DNA of 64,000 nucleotides from Dysidea avara (Eukaryota; Porifera; Demospongiae; Dictyoceratida; Dysideidae): positions 14,489,959-14,553,958 of the forward strand of contig NC_089278.1 of the NCBI RefSeq assembly GCF_963678975.1. The letters are read 5' to 3'. Under the pieces are notes generated by a model that worked only from the letters and a program-made list of their open reading frames with translations, was not told where the DNA came from and made no database searches. The position numbers and the translations under genes were made by a program. Positions 36,893-61,900 of this stretch are shown piece after piece (the stretch's first letter is position 1; each line of letters opens with the position of its first letter).

Positions 36893-37050
36893 AACTAGTC
36901 ATCATGTGATGCAGGACAAATAATTATCAAACAATAGTAAAGACGTGGACGATAAAATTATTGAAACTTAGTGGACTGAGTCTGGCTGGCCGCCTCTAAG
37001 CCATTACTGAGTCACCTTCCATTTAGTACTAGACTGGGCTGGACTTTGTG
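36893..37050. other. Intergenic remnant matching the FBXW2-TXNDC17 intergenic region
   Basis: The first 45 bases (AACTAGTCAT, GCAGGACAAATAAT) continue the match to 27671-27710. Beyond that I recognise nothing. Confidence 0.5.
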
Positions 37051-37059
37051 AGATACTGG

Positions 37060-37545
37060 TGGAGTAATTTCAAGTCATAGAAGGTATATAATTTACAAGT
37101 GGCGTGTCTTCAGTGTTTGCAAAATAGAGCCATTCGTATCACCTAGAGTTCATAATATATAAAAAAAGAGCTCTAAAGTGTTTGAGGAAATATCACCATG
37201 TCTCTTCACATTGTCTTCGCTACTCAGATTATGGTTAACTCATCATGTGCCATACATCGCCACTATCATTACAATGGCAAACTTTTGAATTCACCCATCA
37301 TGTTTTATAGTCTCCATCTGCAAAGGACTTTTATCTCTGATCAGTCTTACGCAATGTAACTTTTTGTAATGATTACCTCTCTGTTTGTGTTTGTCTGTTT
37401 TTGTGTGTTGCCAGTTGCATCATTAGTTATGTATTGTGTGTATTTTATTTGTTGTTGTTGTACATACATATATGTTTGTCCTCCACTGAGCCAATGGCTC
37501 TGCCGACTACTAGCTACTGAATAAACTGAAATCAAATCAATCCAA
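37060..37545 (+). mobile_element. LINE 3' end (CR1/Jockey-like)
   Basis: Around 37098-37145 the plus strand reads CLQCLQNRAIRIT, resembling the conserved C-terminal segment of non-LTR retrotransposon ORF2 proteins (LQNRAIRII). A 3' UTR-like stretch follows and ends in AATAAACTGAAATCAAATCA, a typical LINE tail of short repeats. It is 5' truncated. Confidence 0.6.
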
Positions 37546-38497
37546 AATGATGCATGACTGTTTTATTATTATTTGTTATTGCAGGTAGCTATAGTATGAG
37601 GCCTAAGGCCTGTTACACCCTGCACAATCAACAGGTTCTATGACAAACGAATAACTGGCCAGACAAATGTACATATATTGTTAATCATATAGTGGGATAT
37701 TGATTACCTCATTATAATTGTAAACAATTAGTTTTATTGCCATGTCCAAAAACTAGGATTACATGTACTACATACTCAATTCTGAGTCTTGTACATTACA
37801 AATAAATAAAAATAGACTTTTTATGTGCATCTTCTTCTTAGTACACTTGCTATTAATTACTGCCATAAAAATATCATGGTGCTTATTCACTGCATTAAGT
37901 AGAACACAGTCAAGTCTTGTTATTACTCAGTTCTAAGCAATGCAGCGGGCCAGTCATTCCATCCAGTTAAGAACAAATACCTACCTCTATACTCTTTGGC
38001 CTACCCTGTACCATGTATATAGCTATCACTGAGTCTTGTTTTACTGAGTAGTCAATATAGCTAGCTAAATAGCCATGAATTGGTTTAGGACTTCAGTTTG
38101 CTGATAAAACTATACCATAGATTTTAGAGGCGCATAGTGTTCACACACTGCAAGACACACTGCATAGCTATTACACACTACAGTCTAGAAGAGCGTTATA
38201 GCGAGACTGTTTGAGCCCAGATTGTTTCGGATTTTTACTCATGACTAGCTACTTTATTAATCTGCTACTTTATAGGACTCCATCAGACATCCAAAACGAT
38301 ATATAAGTGATAATAAGTCACACATCGTTGCCAGGTAGTAACCCTGACTCGCTTGTGCGCTATATTCGTTGGTATATGGATTCAACATATTTTGACCAAT
38401 GGAATTCAACGTTGTGGGAAGAATTTCAACGAATTTCATTGGCTATTTTACCACACGTGATTTTATTCGCGAGCAGGCGATTCCTGGATTTCTTATA
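37546..38497. other. Upstream region of the first CYP4-like gene
   Basis: No gene or clear repeat recognised. It should contain the promoter of the P450 starting at 38498. The frame of the first exon is open upstream to 38399, but that extension has no similarity to the sister gene. Confidence 0.45.
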
Positions 38498-48610
<10,113 letters not shown>

Positions 48611-49959
48611 CCTCTTCATATGTCATTTAAATTTATTATTCTGTACAAAGTTGAAGTTATATTTGTGTGCATTTTAAATCTCTACAATGACCTTAAGATC
48701 CAAGTCTTTGACAATCCACTATTAAGCATTTAAAGGTGTAGTTCTGTTTTTCTAAAATTGCTTACAACTGAACTCATCCATCTTGTACCCCCACAATCTT
48801 TCAGTACAATAGAATATTTGGTTAAAAATAGCTTCCAGGTTCAATCTTGTGATAGCTATATTCCAAAAATTTCCAGAGGAAGCATCACCCCTAGCTGGAA
48901 AATTCTACGTATGTATACTCTATACACACCACATGGTGAGTGTATACTTGTCCTCTCAAGCCTCTCTTCATTGTAGTATATATAGCCACAGACTGTTCTG
49001 TTACTATATCAATCTGACTTTTTCAACTATATGGCCCCATCACCATAATTATTAATTTTCTACAACCAGAGTCAAAAGTTACTTACCAGTTTTTGGCCAC
49101 AACTAACCCCCTTATAACATGACAGCGTAAATGCTGTGGTATCATTTGAGCTTATAAAGTTGAGCTTCAAGGGTTGTGGGAGTGCAAACCTTGTATGACA
49201 TTAAATTTTATTAGCTTCAATTGATGCTAGATTCAGATAAATGCAGTGTGGAACTTTGGTATACTGATAAAGCAAAAACAAACAGTTGTCAGATACTACA
49301 GCCTTGTTAATTGTATACATTCTAAGAAATTAACTGTTTTACTTAAGCATGTTAACCCAAGTATCAATGTGGCAACAACTGAAAATACCCACTATAATAT
49401 TAAACTATTTGACAGAAATTGTTCTCCGAAAGTGATTAGTATATGGCAGGATGTTTGGAGCAATGGTAAGATAACAGTGCACAGGTCAAGAAAACACACT
49501 GGCAACTTCTTGCAATTGAAAAAAACATTATGATGGATGTTCTATTAGAGTAGTTGACTGTTCTATTAAAGTATTTCGATTTTTAGCAGCTTATAGATTA
49601 AGTTTCAAACCAAAAGTATAATTTGAACCCCATCTTAGTAATTCTAAGTAAACATTAGCCATTCTCCCTTCTCTTTCTATCTTTTCATTGTCCATGCATA
49701 CATATAAGATGCAATTGCATCTATACTGTAACTTTTAGAAGCTTCCTAGCTTGCACGTGGTATAATTTTGGAGGGGGGGTGCTTCAACGCCCCAAGCACC
49801 CCCCTCCCCCCCCTCCCCCCCTAAATCCGCCCTTGTGGTGGCTAGAATAGAGAAGGTCTGAGCACGCGACTAAAAAAAAGAGGCGTGCCTAATGATAAAA
49901 TCCGTCTTTTCGTATACCTCCGTAAAACCTCCTGGATGTTTTAGTGTTGTGCGTGTCTA
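48611..49959. other. Intergenic region between the two P450 genes
   Basis: Holds the 3' UTR of the first P450 and the promoter of the second. A 95-codon open frame at 49246-49533 resembles nothing I know. Near 49538-49580 are two inverted copies of the dispersed TCTAATAGAG motif. A C-rich/G-rich simple stretch lies at 49771-49820. Confidence 0.45.
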
Positions 49960-52900
49960 ATGGACGTCACTTATTCTCTGTTTGCTGGAGCTCTGGTTAC
50001 TCTACTACTACTGGTGTTGACCCGTCTCTCCTTTATTATACGTAAAGTTCATGTGGGGGTCACGTGGTGCGCTGACATAAAGTATCTTCGATCTCTACCA
50101 TCTCCCCCTAAACGATGGATATTTGGGCACGCATTAGAGGTTTGTAATGTGTGTTTAATAGTAGCTAGCAAATCGTAAATTTGTTGACGTTTTATTTTAT
50201 TTTATTCAAATAGCTATTTAGTCAGGGAAAACAGCATCAGCCAAGGAAGGCTGCTTTTTCAGCTGTGCCCTGAGAACACAATAAAATACAAAATTAGCTA
50301 CATCACACAATACAATTTTTTTAATTCATCAACAGTTTTAGCACTGTACAGTGCTTTAGGTAAACTGTTCCAAATGACTGTGCCCCTAAATGCCAGTGGC
50401 TGCTTACCATAATTAGTCCTCACACTAAGAACAAACAATCTGTACATTTCTACCAGAGCGACCAGTGACATCCACAGCATAAGAGAAAATTCCATGTAAA
50501 TAAGGAGGAGAGATCTTGTTAACAATTCTAAAAACTTGTAACGCTGTATGAAAAGTAAGCATTTCAGTTAGAGTTGATCGCAAGTATTAATTATGGTGCC
50601 AGCCCCTACCCACCCACCAGCATGCAGTGGCCTGGGGATTTGACAATTTGCAAGAGTAGCCTAAGGCCAGACAAACTTGGTTACTTGTTTCTCATCCACA
50701 AAAATTTGGATTTCCATGCAGGCAGGAGGTCATTTTTCATTATTCATTATTAAAGAAAATACTCCAAATCAAGCTGTCTGTTACTATAAAAGTTAGCTAG
50801 AGCCTTTAAGAACTAGTACTTAACATTTTACCAACATTTCTGAGATACAAGTGACTGTGCTGTAAAATGATAGCCAGCCTTCTTACAGATAGCATCAAAA
50901 CATGTGTGCACATGATTGATAACAGCAACAATGAAATTAGAGGTGGCAGAGTAAAAAGAGATGTGGGCGGGGATGAGAAACAATTAATCAAGTTTGCCTG
51001 GCCTAATTCCTTGGTAAATATAGCTATAGAAATAGGAAGTGGTTACTGAACTAAAAGGTTTTTTTTCCGAGGATTACACCAAATAACTGACAGTCATCCA
51101 TATACACAAGTATCAAGCAACTAGTTGTATGTTAGGGTTGGTATGACCCAGTATTCGATTTTAGGGCACGCGTCTAGTTGCCCTGAGTATTCAACTTTAG
51201 GGCACATGACAAGTAGTATTAGTGTTAGGGTCGGGTTCAGCTTTGGTTTCTTCTTCACCTTTAGGTTACATTCTTACCATAGTACAGCTTACTTCTTGAG
51301 TCACATTTATAAGATAGAAAACAAGGGAGGTGGGTAGCTAGCAGCGGTAGCACAGCAGACTTGCCCAGCACACCGGTAGTCCAGGGTTCGAGCCCCAGAT
51401 GAGTTTTGTGGTTTTTAAATTATGTTTTGTTTTAGTAATTACCCCTTTTTTGTCTAAGTTTTACTATTGGTTCAATAGCCAGCTTGTTGAATTGACTTTT
51501 GGTTCAGTATTCACTGCCATAAAAATAACTGTGGCATATGTTTATTAACAAAGTCTCAATTATTTCAAAAAGTCAATCAATAATTGATTTAATTTTTATG
51601 AATTGAAAAGTAAAATTTCAATTTATTTTTCAATTCAATAACACAAAAGTCCCTCTTGGGCATAATATGGGGTTTGCTTAATCTGCTAATTCCCTTCTGC
51701 AGATTCACATCACACATACGAGTTTGTGTGAGGTATGGCCTGCACACAAGCCTATACTCATTATTGTGCACAAGATGGAACAGTAGACCAGGGAAGCTGA
51801 GAAGCCTCCGACCTCAACACATGACACAAGTGACAGGAGCGCAAGTGTACTCTGTACAGATTTCATGAACATCCAGTAGTCAATCACTCCTAATAGTCAT
51901 TTTACCTAGTCACCGTCCGAAAATGCCCCGTCTTTGTCACGATCTCTAGGTTGTGATTTTAGCCACCACCCTAGAGATTCTTGTGATTAAGTGCATGAAC
52001 AGACAGAAATGAAAATAACCGTAGTTGTGGATGATTCTGGGTTTCAGAATTTCTAAATATTTAATGGATTTCTAATTAGATTTCTCAGTTAGTGTGTGAG
52101 AGTCCCAACTCATAAGCTACCCCTCAATACCCCCTATTTAGCTCATACCAAGAGTATAAATGATAGGTGCACAATAGCTCTCCCTTCCTACCACATCTCT
52201 ATGAGAAAACAAGAACTTAATACCTAATGAATATATAACAGAAACTACAAAGACCTACAACATGCATGCCTGGGTTCAGAGGTGCCCCTCAGCAACAGTA
52301 AGATTATTTCTATATTAAATTATTTGAAATGTTTACAGAGGGAGTAGATAGCTGCAGCAATAATGATGATGACCATTTCAACAGAGAAAACAGAGTAAGG
52401 TAGCCATGCAATTCCCCTTAATTATGTAGCTGTGTTTATCGGTTTACAAGGCACAGCTACTTTAATGATCTATTATACAGTTATATCTCTACCAGAGGAG
52501 ATTAAGATACTCTAATAAAGCAGTCACCCTAATACAACAGCCATGTATAATATTCTAATAGAACAGTCATATGTGTATGTCATAGCTATGTTATATAGCA
52601 AAAAAGTAAACAAACTAGTGTTAAAACTGAAGTAGCAATAAAAGTAGTGAAACTTTTGTAAGAGACATGATGGATTACAACATAGCTATGTGGAAAAATC
52701 CCTACTTTGGCAATTGTAGTAATACTCCAATGTAGGGATTTCCCTCATAGCTTTTTTTTGTAGTACCATCATGTCTCTTAGTTTTCACAATTTTTAAGAT
52801 CCCTACTTTGCTTTAAATTTAACCAGGTGGGTGCATGCCTGATTTGTTTCCACAAAGTATGTGTGCATATGTATGTTTGTCTTTCTGCACCCATGTGAGC

Positions 52901-55900
52901 AAAATTTTCCATGTTAAAAGCAGCCTATGCATGAGAAATGAAAAAGCTTCCAGGCAGGTAGGCATTATGTTGAGGTGATTTATTCGTGCCAGTTTGAAAT
53001 GATGAAGTGACCTCATGACAATAATATGAATGCCTTACTCAATGAGCTCTATAGTTGTAAACCAACAACATCAAGGCTAGATAAATGTGCAAAAGGGACA
53101 CACCCTTTTCAACTCAAAAGAATTTACTATTCCTAGTAGACTAGAAGGAAGGCCAGCTATGTAGAGAATTTGAAAACACCCTAAAGAAACAGTTGAGCAG
53201 TTACTTCTGTGTGCTATCTGTGGTTTAAAGCAATTGTTTTGCTTACTTAATAGCAGCGCATAGCAACATAATTAGTAAAGCGTTAAATTACAATAACTGA
53301 TAATGTTGTATGTATTATTGGAAAACAACACCTAATCAGCTTAAATTAATAGCATAATATATATTGTAGGGATTCTACTATAGCCAAAAACAAGGTAAGT
53401 GTCTGGAATTACACGATATCTGGATTACAATTGTGTACAAAAATTTGCTTTTTAAACCCCCAGTACAGTAGTACTGTATAGTAGGATTGATGCCTAAAAT
53501 ATTACTCTCTAAAACCACACAACGGCTTGGCAGTATTGGTTTGGCAAGGTCAAACCCAGAAATGCTTTCAGATTGGCGCAAAACCCTTCCAACAAGTTTC
53601 TATTAAATTATTTATTTATTTATTTTGTACTATTTAACTGATGAGTAAGTAGAATTCTAGGAACAGGATAGGAATTGAAAGCGAGAACAGAATGACCAAT
53701 GGAAAATGCGTGATAAAGGTCTCGGCATTGTTGGACCCTTCCACTAAAACAATCAAAACACTCTAATAGAGCAGTCAAAAATGGTTCACTAATTATCCCA
53801 CCATGCAGCTAGAGACCTACATTAAAAGTCTGGTAATTGATATAGCTGTCATTTATGTATACAGACTAGCCAAGTCATCAACATTGAAAGTTAGCCACTC
53901 CCTTAAAACCATAAAATTTAACTACTATAGGTTTATAAAGGATTCTAATTAACTGACAGTGCCTGCATATTGATGTGGGAGTTGTACCTGCAGCTTCAGG
54001 AAAAAGTCACATGATGGGTATGGAATAGCTGCAGTATGTGTAGGTGCATGGCTCCAATGAGGAGACTAAGGACAATATGAGCAGTCATGCATGGGATTCC
54101 TCTTGGAGTCACTTCAGCTTGACAAGCATACCGGTGTTGCATGCATACTCCCATCTTATCTGAAACCAGTAGGTGCAGTTTTTAAAGCCTTAATAGGCAC
54201 TGTCAGAATACTTTGTGAATCTCAATTTTCATCTGTATTATATTTAGTATTTAATAGTTGGAATATTTTAAAATGTTTATGGTTTCAGAGGAGTAGCTAA
54301 CTCTTCAATATTGATGACTTAGCTAGTGTATGCATATATACCCAATGTATAACAGCTATAGCCCATCAATTCACAGGCTGTCAATGTGGGTCACTGGTGA
54401 GATAGTTAACAAAACATTCTTGACTGCTCTATTAGAGTGTTTTGATTGTTTTAGTGAAAGGATTTAACAATGCTGCAAAGAAACATTGTGCAACCTGTAT
54501 ATTGCCACAACAGCTAAAATACATGTGTCATGCATAGACTTATCTTTGTGTCCCATTTCTTTTTCCACTATTGAATATAGTAATACATGATCGTCTGTAA
54601 TTCCCACGGTGACTGGACTGATTACAGAGGCACTTCTTGTACTGTTCTTCATTTGTGTAACACTGTATGTATATTAAGGTGGAACATATCTGAAAATGAA
54701 GTGGAATGGCTACTTCGCTTTTCAGTAACTCATAATAGGGGTGCACATTCAGTTGTAACTCCTGTAGTCACTGGATTAATTACAGAGACACTTCTTGTAC
54801 TGTTATTCATTTAAAACACAATATAAATGAGTGGAACATAACTGAAAACAAAGCAGAATGGTCACTCTACTTTTCAGTAATTGATAGTCGGGGCACGCAT
54901 TCAGTTACACAACTAATTTTTGTAATGCATCTGACACCATTCTTTCCTTTGATGCGGTATATGTGCTAGTTTGCCATACTATAATTATGGTAAACAAATA
55001 AGTATAAAGAAAAAATAGAAATTTTACTTTTGAGTAGGTATGATAGAAATAAAAAGCCATGAAAGCAAGTGTATCATCTATACCTGCAGCTATATATAGT
55101 AGTGGACATTTAATCCCTACTTCAGTCATGGTTATACTATTTCCATGCAGGCTGTATATGACCAAAGTTGGAATTATATGTCCACTAGTATAGCTGCAGG
55201 TGTAGGTGGCATACCTTGTTTCGTACTTTTTTATTTCTATCATCTCCCTTACACTTGTATATCAGTCATGAGTTATAGCAGCTACATATAATTGTCCATA
55301 GATTCTCTTTCACTTACAAAAACTAGTGTGGTTGATATTTGACTCAAGTTGCGGGCTTGTGGCATGACTTTTCAGTTGTCATTTTAGCCATGCAAGATGT
55401 TGCAAGTTCCACATATAAAAATGCGTTTCATGAGATGCATTTAATGTGCTGGCATACAAGGTTGCTAGTGATCAGTCATTAGGTATTTGTACCGACCAGG
55501 AAGGCATCACCGTAGAGTTATAAATTGTAGCAACCATCATATATTGTACAACACACTTGTTTGTGTTTTTGCCTACGTATGTGTGGTAAATGTAGTAATG
55601 AAAGTTGCGCTATTAACAGTGGCAAATGTAATGATATGTTTTACTGTTACATATAGCTTGGTCCCACGGAAAGTTCAATTAGATTTTATCAGAAGTGTCA
55701 CAAGGAGTTCCCCAAGTATTGTGTATACTGGATAGGACCAATTGTGGCTGAAGTAAGAACTGCAGATGTGGAGACAATGAGGAGACTTATGCTACAACCT
55801 GAAAGTAGGTGTGACAAGTTTGGTTTACACTAAAAACAGTTTCAAATGTGCTCACTGTAGTAAGCCATGTGTCCAAGAAAGTAAAAAGCAAGTGGCCCAT

Positions 55901-58900
55901 CAGGGATGATGGATTTCAGTAGCTACTTTGCAGTTTAAATCTGTAAACCTTTGAATTCACTTTCTAATAGAACAGCCATGCATGCTCATATTACATTATA
56001 AACAGCGTAATTATTCTTCAACAGATCCAAAACCACCAGCGTATGGATTTTTACACAAGTGGATTGGTAAGTCTTTGTCTTCATGTGAACTACTGATACA
56101 GTTGTTTTAGGTGATGGACTGTTGACCACTAGTGGAGCAAAGTGGAGAAGACATCGTAAAATGCTCACTCCAGCTTTTCACTTTGACATACTCAAACAGT
56201 ACATACCAGTATACAATGAAGTGTCCCACAAGTTGGTGGTGTGTTAATATACTGTGTATAATGGTAGAGTGTGTATAGTGTGAACCAATAGGAGGTATGG
56301 AGTGGATTAGCTGATAGTGGAGAGTCAGTGGAGATCACTGAATACCTACACTCATATACACTAGATGTATTGTTGAGGTGTATGTACTCCAGTAATAGTA
56401 ACTGTCTGGAGAAGAAGTAAGTCTTTCTGAAGTTTATCACTTATTAAGTTAGTTGTTAGTAGAGAAAAATAGTTTGAATATCACAATGTGAGTATAGCTG
56501 TAGTCTCCAAATACTATAGGGCTAAAAATTTCATAGTTTTCAGAAATTCTAATTTAATATCCCGCTAACCTATAGTTTCATATGTGACATGTTTTCTTGG
56601 TAGTTCTGTTTTACAAAGTGGGTAAAATCCTTGAATATTTGTTTCAGCCATTCCTGAATAATAATTTATAGTTAGTTGCGTATGCAAATTTGAAGCTACA
56701 TGTTTCAGCCACTTAGCATTTAAAGCATATTTCAGAGTAGACGGTAATGGCTTCAAATAGGCATATAAAATTATTTTGTCTAGGCACAGGAATGTACGCA
56801 AAAGCAGAACTTGTACCAGTATTAAAAATATAGTGACTGACTACATCACTTTGTGTATTACAGGGATGGAATGGATTACTTGAAGGCAGTTAAACAATTA
56901 ACAGATTTATTTATGGCTAGAGTGTAGTAAGTTACAGTGTAATTACAGCAATGTTTCCTTACTACCTGTACTTTAAATGTTATACTCAGTCAGAAGATAA
57001 CCATTAAATGTTATCAATTTAGTGACTACAGTGGTGCTCTTGAAAAGCATGCCCACACCTGGTACTTTAGACACTTGTCCAAGGTTCCTTATACATACAT
57101 ATTTTAGACTCATGCTCTTCTCTAAAAAGGATATTTTATCATGCGTCCTTTAATTCACAACTTTTTACCTGTCTTTTTGTGGGCTGCACCCTTTTTTATA
57201 ACTTGGCTGTTTGGTCTAGATATTAGCCTCAAAGATGGCCTTTGTTGTCTACTTTTACTATGTGATTTGTTGCTATATTAGAGTGACTGTTCTATCAATC
57301 ACGTGGCTTTTGCATAATAACTCCATGATAACTGTTACCAGTGTTGTAAGTGGGCCAGGTCATCCAGATTATCTGGGTTGTTTGGGTCACATTTTGTCCG
57401 GGTCAAGTGGGCCTTATCCACTTCACTGATTATCTGGGTCTGACCCGGATGAGATCATTACCAATTTTGATTTTACTGGTGGAAATGTAGTTGAAAACGC
57501 TCAAGAAACTTACATGGAGCGACACCCACCATTCAAGAATATGCTTTGCTGTCTGTGCAGGATATGTAGAGCCAGACCACTTATCGGAATTGTATCAGCT
57601 ATTCTCTGTGGTGCCAAGACTTGCCTTTAAATTCTATTTGTCGTTTTGATGCAGTGATGTCTCTACATATTAAGTCAAATTCTTCAGCATTATGCAGTCC
57701 TGCATAACCCAAATCCAGTGTCAGTAACTGAGTTACATGGGTAACTGTGGTTGCTTGTGAGTACAACCAACTTAACTAACAGGTAACTATAGTTGAGTTG
57801 ACACTTTGTAAGTACAATTTATCTTGCGGATGTTTATTGGGATGGAGTTAGTAGAATTGTACTAATTTGTGCACCTGGAAGCAGAGACCAGTAGAACAAC
57901 CTGTTTTATAAAAATGATATTTTGTCAAACATGTCACTGGTAGCTGGCATTGCTATTTCTCAATCTTGACCAATGCTCTGCAGATAAAGGAGGTACTGCT
58001 ATTTCTCCTATCTTATCTGCTATCAGACTGGAGAGAAGTTTTGTTTCCAGTGGATGCCATGACTATATGAAGGGGGAAGGGTCTTTGTAGGAACAGTTCA
58101 TGAAGGAAGCTAGACCAGGGATGTCCCTTAACAGGCTGTTCATCTGTAGTACTGCATAATAACTTATGTTGTCCCATTATATATAAATACTGAGAAGTTG
58201 CTGAAATTTCTGCTAGTTGGAAATTTCTGCTAGTTGGAAGTAGCAGAGTAGTAAGATTCAGTTTCAATTGACTGGTGGATGAGGTAGTTGCACACTTCTA
58301 TTTTGGTGGAAGTGGTGAGCTGTGTCTCTACTTAAAAAGATAAAATGATTTGGCCAAAATGATTACAGTTTTTCTAGGACTGCAGAAATGGGGCTAAACA
58401 TCTTCTCTCAGCATAATATTCATCAGGGTTGCTGCTGACTTGAATAACAACAACATACAATTGTATAAAATACAAACATGTGTACCAAATCTAATTCTCT
58501 GATTTAGATCAAGTTCAATTCAGCCAGGCTAGTTAATCATGCACTATAGGATTTAATGCACCACTACACAATAACAGCTTGAGGGGAGACATGTAGAGAT
58601 ACAACTACAGAAGCTGTATTAGTCTTGAGATACCATATATATGAGTGCTGTATTTTTCATGCACACAAGGAAAGGTAGTGCTTTTAAGTGACGTGTCTAG
58701 TTTTCTTTGCAGCATTTATCTCTGGCACTGCATTCAGTTTTCAGCTATCATACGTACAATCTATTTCTATGTAATTATTGTAGACAAACAGCTAGGATTA
58801 GTTTGGCTATAATTTTAGCAATTTATAAGTCAAGCACGTGATCAACCATGTTACTGGGGGTATTTTTTGGTACTGTATGTACTGTATCTATTTTCCATAC

Positions 58901-61900
58901 AGAATCTTTGCTACTGTACAAAAAATACACATCTCAGCATTTTGATCTTCCTATTCAAAGTAATAGATAATGGTCACATTGCTACCAATCATCATACAGT
59001 ACAGTAGTAATTGCATATTAGGGATAATGGAAGTTGGCACAAAAAATGTTAGCCGAAACCACCTCACAATACCTTCATGACACCTTAGTAGTATTGGTTA
59101 GGCATAATGTATACCCAAGCCCAAAAGTGCCTTCAGTACAACTTCCAATAGGTTGCTACTGAATTTTATTGTTTTAGAGGAATTTTCTACTGCCTGACCG
59201 ACTGATTCGCTTGCTAACTCCCTCACTTGCTCCCTCACTCACTAAAGCCTTCAGACAAGTGTAACTTCATAATGGCTAAGGCTACAGGTTTGAATTTCAC
59301 TGTTCAACTTCACCTCAGCCCAACAGGTGTATACCGCAGTGCACACAATGGACTTAGTTATGTCCTCCTTTGTGTCCCACATATCTTTGATGACACCGCA
59401 TGATGACTGCGTATGGTGTCAATTAACTGTAGCTAGCACATGATGGCTTCCCTAGAATCCCTACATTTGTAACAGAGTTTGCCCATATTTTCATAGTGGC
59501 TAGATTTATTTCAGAAACACTTCTCTAACTGTTCTTCATTTGTAATGCTGTGCTGTGGGCTGAACATATAGCTGAAAATAAAGCATAATGTTCACTTCAC
59601 TTTCCAGCTGGTAATTGATAGTTGGGTGCGTATTCACGCGATAACATTAAGTCTGGCACCTTTATTTATTGGATGCAGTATACATGGTGGGTTTACCAGT
59701 CATAATAATGTAACAGTTTAGTAAACAAACTAGTACAGGAAACTAAGGAATTTTAAGGATGACTAGGGATCATAGAAAAAAGTAGTGAAACAAGGAAGGT
59801 CGCCTACACCTGCAGATACACTAGTGGACATCCATTTGCTAGTGTATTGGCAGGTGTAGGGATCTTGCTTGCTTCGCTACATTTTTTTCTATGTACCGTA
59901 ATCAAATTTAAAATTTCTAACTTTTCCTTATACTTGTATTATTAAATTGTGCAACAGTTGCATCTATGTGATGTGAGTGTCCCTTTGTTAGGGACTAACA
60001 AGACAGGAGGGTTATTGGATATTGGTAGTGGGTGCACTATAAATTTCCTGCCTCTAATAGGAACTGATTATATAGGAGAGGTAGAGGAGAACTAAAATTC
60101 AGTTTGTGCTATGTATGTACAGAACCCTGTAGTGTGTACAATGTCTTGATAATGTGAAGTGTAGAATGTTATCACCTCTCTATTATTAGTCCCAGTAATC
60201 CACTACACTTAATTGACTGGATATACTTCAACACCACTGCTGGTCACCAGTTCCTCCACTATTCTGATGTTGTTCATAAATTCTCAGAAGGAGTAATAGT
60301 ACAGAGAAGAGAAGAATTGTTGAAGGTAGATTATTAATTAAATGTGCTACTGTACATAATGTTTATTATGTGCACAAACCCTGTATATGGTGCAAGCATG
60401 AAATGCTGCTGCTTTGTTTAGTTTCCTGAATTGCTTTTGTATGAAGCTATCACAAGTCTAAATGGTAGTTTGCTGTCTTTGGACTGGCTGAAAGAATTTA
60501 AACCAGAGCAAACGTTTGTGATATATTGATTATCAAACTAGTATATTAAAAGTTATAAATTTAAAAATGAAGTAGGAATCCAAGCGATAAAAAGTAGTGA
60601 AACAAGAGATGAACGATGCTAACTATTACAGCATAGTTTGGTGGGAAATCTCTACTTTGGCATTGTTTAGCAATTATTTTGTATTCAATGCCAAAGTAGG
60701 AATTTCCCACCGAGCTATGCTGTAATAGCTATCATCGTTCATCTCTTGTTTCACTACTTTTTATCGCTTAGATTCCTACTTCATTTTAAATTTATAATTT
60801 TTAATATACTAGTTTGTTTAGTTTTTTGTTAAGGCATTCAGCCAGCTATAAACATGTGACTATCCTATTAGGGTGACTGCTGTATTAGAGTATCTCGAGT
60901 CAGCCTGCAAAGATGTGCGCTTGCCCAAAAGGGGCGTGATTTTGATCGATTATTAGAGTATCTCAAGTCAGCCTTCCAACTTGAAGGTGTGTAGTCACTG
61001 AAATACAGCTAGAGTAAAAAGGGTGTGTCATCGATAGATCGATAATGCATGGAATGAAGAATAGGCATGATCTTGCAACCTATCGTGAAAGCTATCTAGT
61101 ACCGGTGCCTCCGTACAGTAGCCTCCATCATAGATTATATCAGTAAGGAATATATAATCTATGCCTCCATACAGTAGCGTAGTCTAAGCGCCTTAAATAA
61201 TCTTGTGGCGTCTATTATGCTGCTTAAAGAAAGTGTTGATACGGAAAATTAACACCTCGATGTGGTTTCATTGGATGAAGAAGAAGACAAGCAGCCTGAT
61301 TGAAGATAAAAGAAAAGATGAGGCACAGAGGGCACACACTCATTGGAACCCCAAAAGGCACATCCCACTGGTGAGTTTGTTGTGGCATAAAATGGTGGCC
61401 ATGCACTGCTTCGTTTGGCCTCTAGGCTTGTGACTGTAGTCAGTCAGTCAGTCAGTCAGGCAGTCAGGCAGTCAGTCAGTCTAAAATTCAAGTTTTTGGC
61501 AATTTTTAAAATTCTTTATCCGGCCACCTGTAAGCGTTTTGTTGTATTTGGTGCTGTTTTATGTACTATATGGACTAGTACTATTCCGTAAAAGTGATTT
61601 TAGTCTCGTAAGATATCTCTAGAATGATTTTTAAAGGCGGAATTTTGGGCGGCGCACGAAATTTTCACCTGGATTCCTACTTAAATGGTACAACCGTACC
61701 GTTTGATAACTAGACTATGAAACAATTCAAACCACAAGCAGTTCCATTAGGTTTCTTATTTATTTATTTATTTATTTTCCATTACTGTACAACTTCAATT
61801 TGAAGGATACGTACAGTCATCAGCAAGTAATCTTGTAATAGTACAATGTGATAGGCAGTCAGGCAAGTCATTGATAATATTATGTTAAGAACAATAGGGG

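Noticed and set aside
38399-38497. Upstream extension of the first P450 exon from an earlier in-frame Met
   Set aside because: The 33 added residues precede the membrane anchor, have no match in the sister gene and would be unusual for a microsomal P450.
49246-49533. 95-codon open frame between the P450 genes
   Set aside because: No recognisable domain and no conserved neighbour; kept only as a note in the intergenic entry.
51333-51405. A working tRNA gene
   Set aside because: Only the A- and B-box regions resemble a tRNA; acceptor and anticodon arms do not pair.
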